5,675 bases of DNA from NCBI GenBank assembly GCA_016938425.1, contig JAFGUR010000255.1, positions 1 through 5,675 of the forward strand. The letters run 5' to 3'. Source of the stretch: Fusobacteriaceae bacterium (lineage in GTDB: Bacteria; Fusobacteriota; Fusobacteriia; Fusobacteriales; Fusobacteriaceae). This document shows, piece after piece, positions 5,668 through 5,675 of this stretch (positions are counted from its first letter, which is position 1; every line of letters begins with the position of its first letter). The translations under genes and the position numbers were made by a program. The notes beneath the pieces were generated by a model. It made no database searches. It saw nothing but the letters and a program-made list of their open reading frames with translations, and was not told the DNA's origin.

Positions 5668-5675
5668 ATTTTTAA

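Overview
The window is very AT-rich, with strong purine-rich Shine-Dalgarno sequences, A/T-ending codons and short intergenic gaps. Together with the protein sequences (a DUF374 acyltransferase implying a diderm envelope, a low-GC-style MetRS, PdxA, YbaB) this suggests a Fusobacterium or close relative. That assignment rests on recognition and composition, not on a search.

Layout, left to right. (1) 1-180 is the C-terminal end of a sensor histidine kinase whose start lies outside the window. (2) 256-597 encodes a YbaB/EbfC nucleoid-associated protein with a TTG start, closed by an intrinsic terminator at 605-630. (3) About 165 bases with no gene follow, then a near-consensus sigma-70 promoter (796-824) drives a three-gene plus-strand operon: a DUF374 acyltransferase (858-1493), pdxA (1490-2527, sharing ATGA with the gene before) and metG (2554-4458). 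The operon ends in a strong hairpin terminator at 4463-4494. The predicted leader is only about 27 nt, so no T-box or other riboswitch precedes metG. (4) Convergent to it, 5433-4483 on the minus strand encodes a 316-aa exported protein with two calcium-loop-like motifs. Its last codons and stop lie inside the metG terminator. (5) 5434-5675 has no protein gene but is unusual: a 13-bp perfect inverted repeat, a GC-rich structured island whose helices are complete only in a minus-strand RNA, and a perfect minus-strand TATAAT upstream of it.

The genes are mostly housekeeping: chromosome organisation (YbaB), envelope lipid acylation (DUF374), vitamin B6-type dehydrogenase (PdxA) and tRNA charging (MetG). 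Co-transcription of the last three looks like economy of layout rather than one pathway. The least ordinary part is the right-hand end, where a small RNA or long structured leader may be transcribed toward the exported-protein gene. I could not match it to a known RNA family by eye, and tRNA models that I tried do not close.
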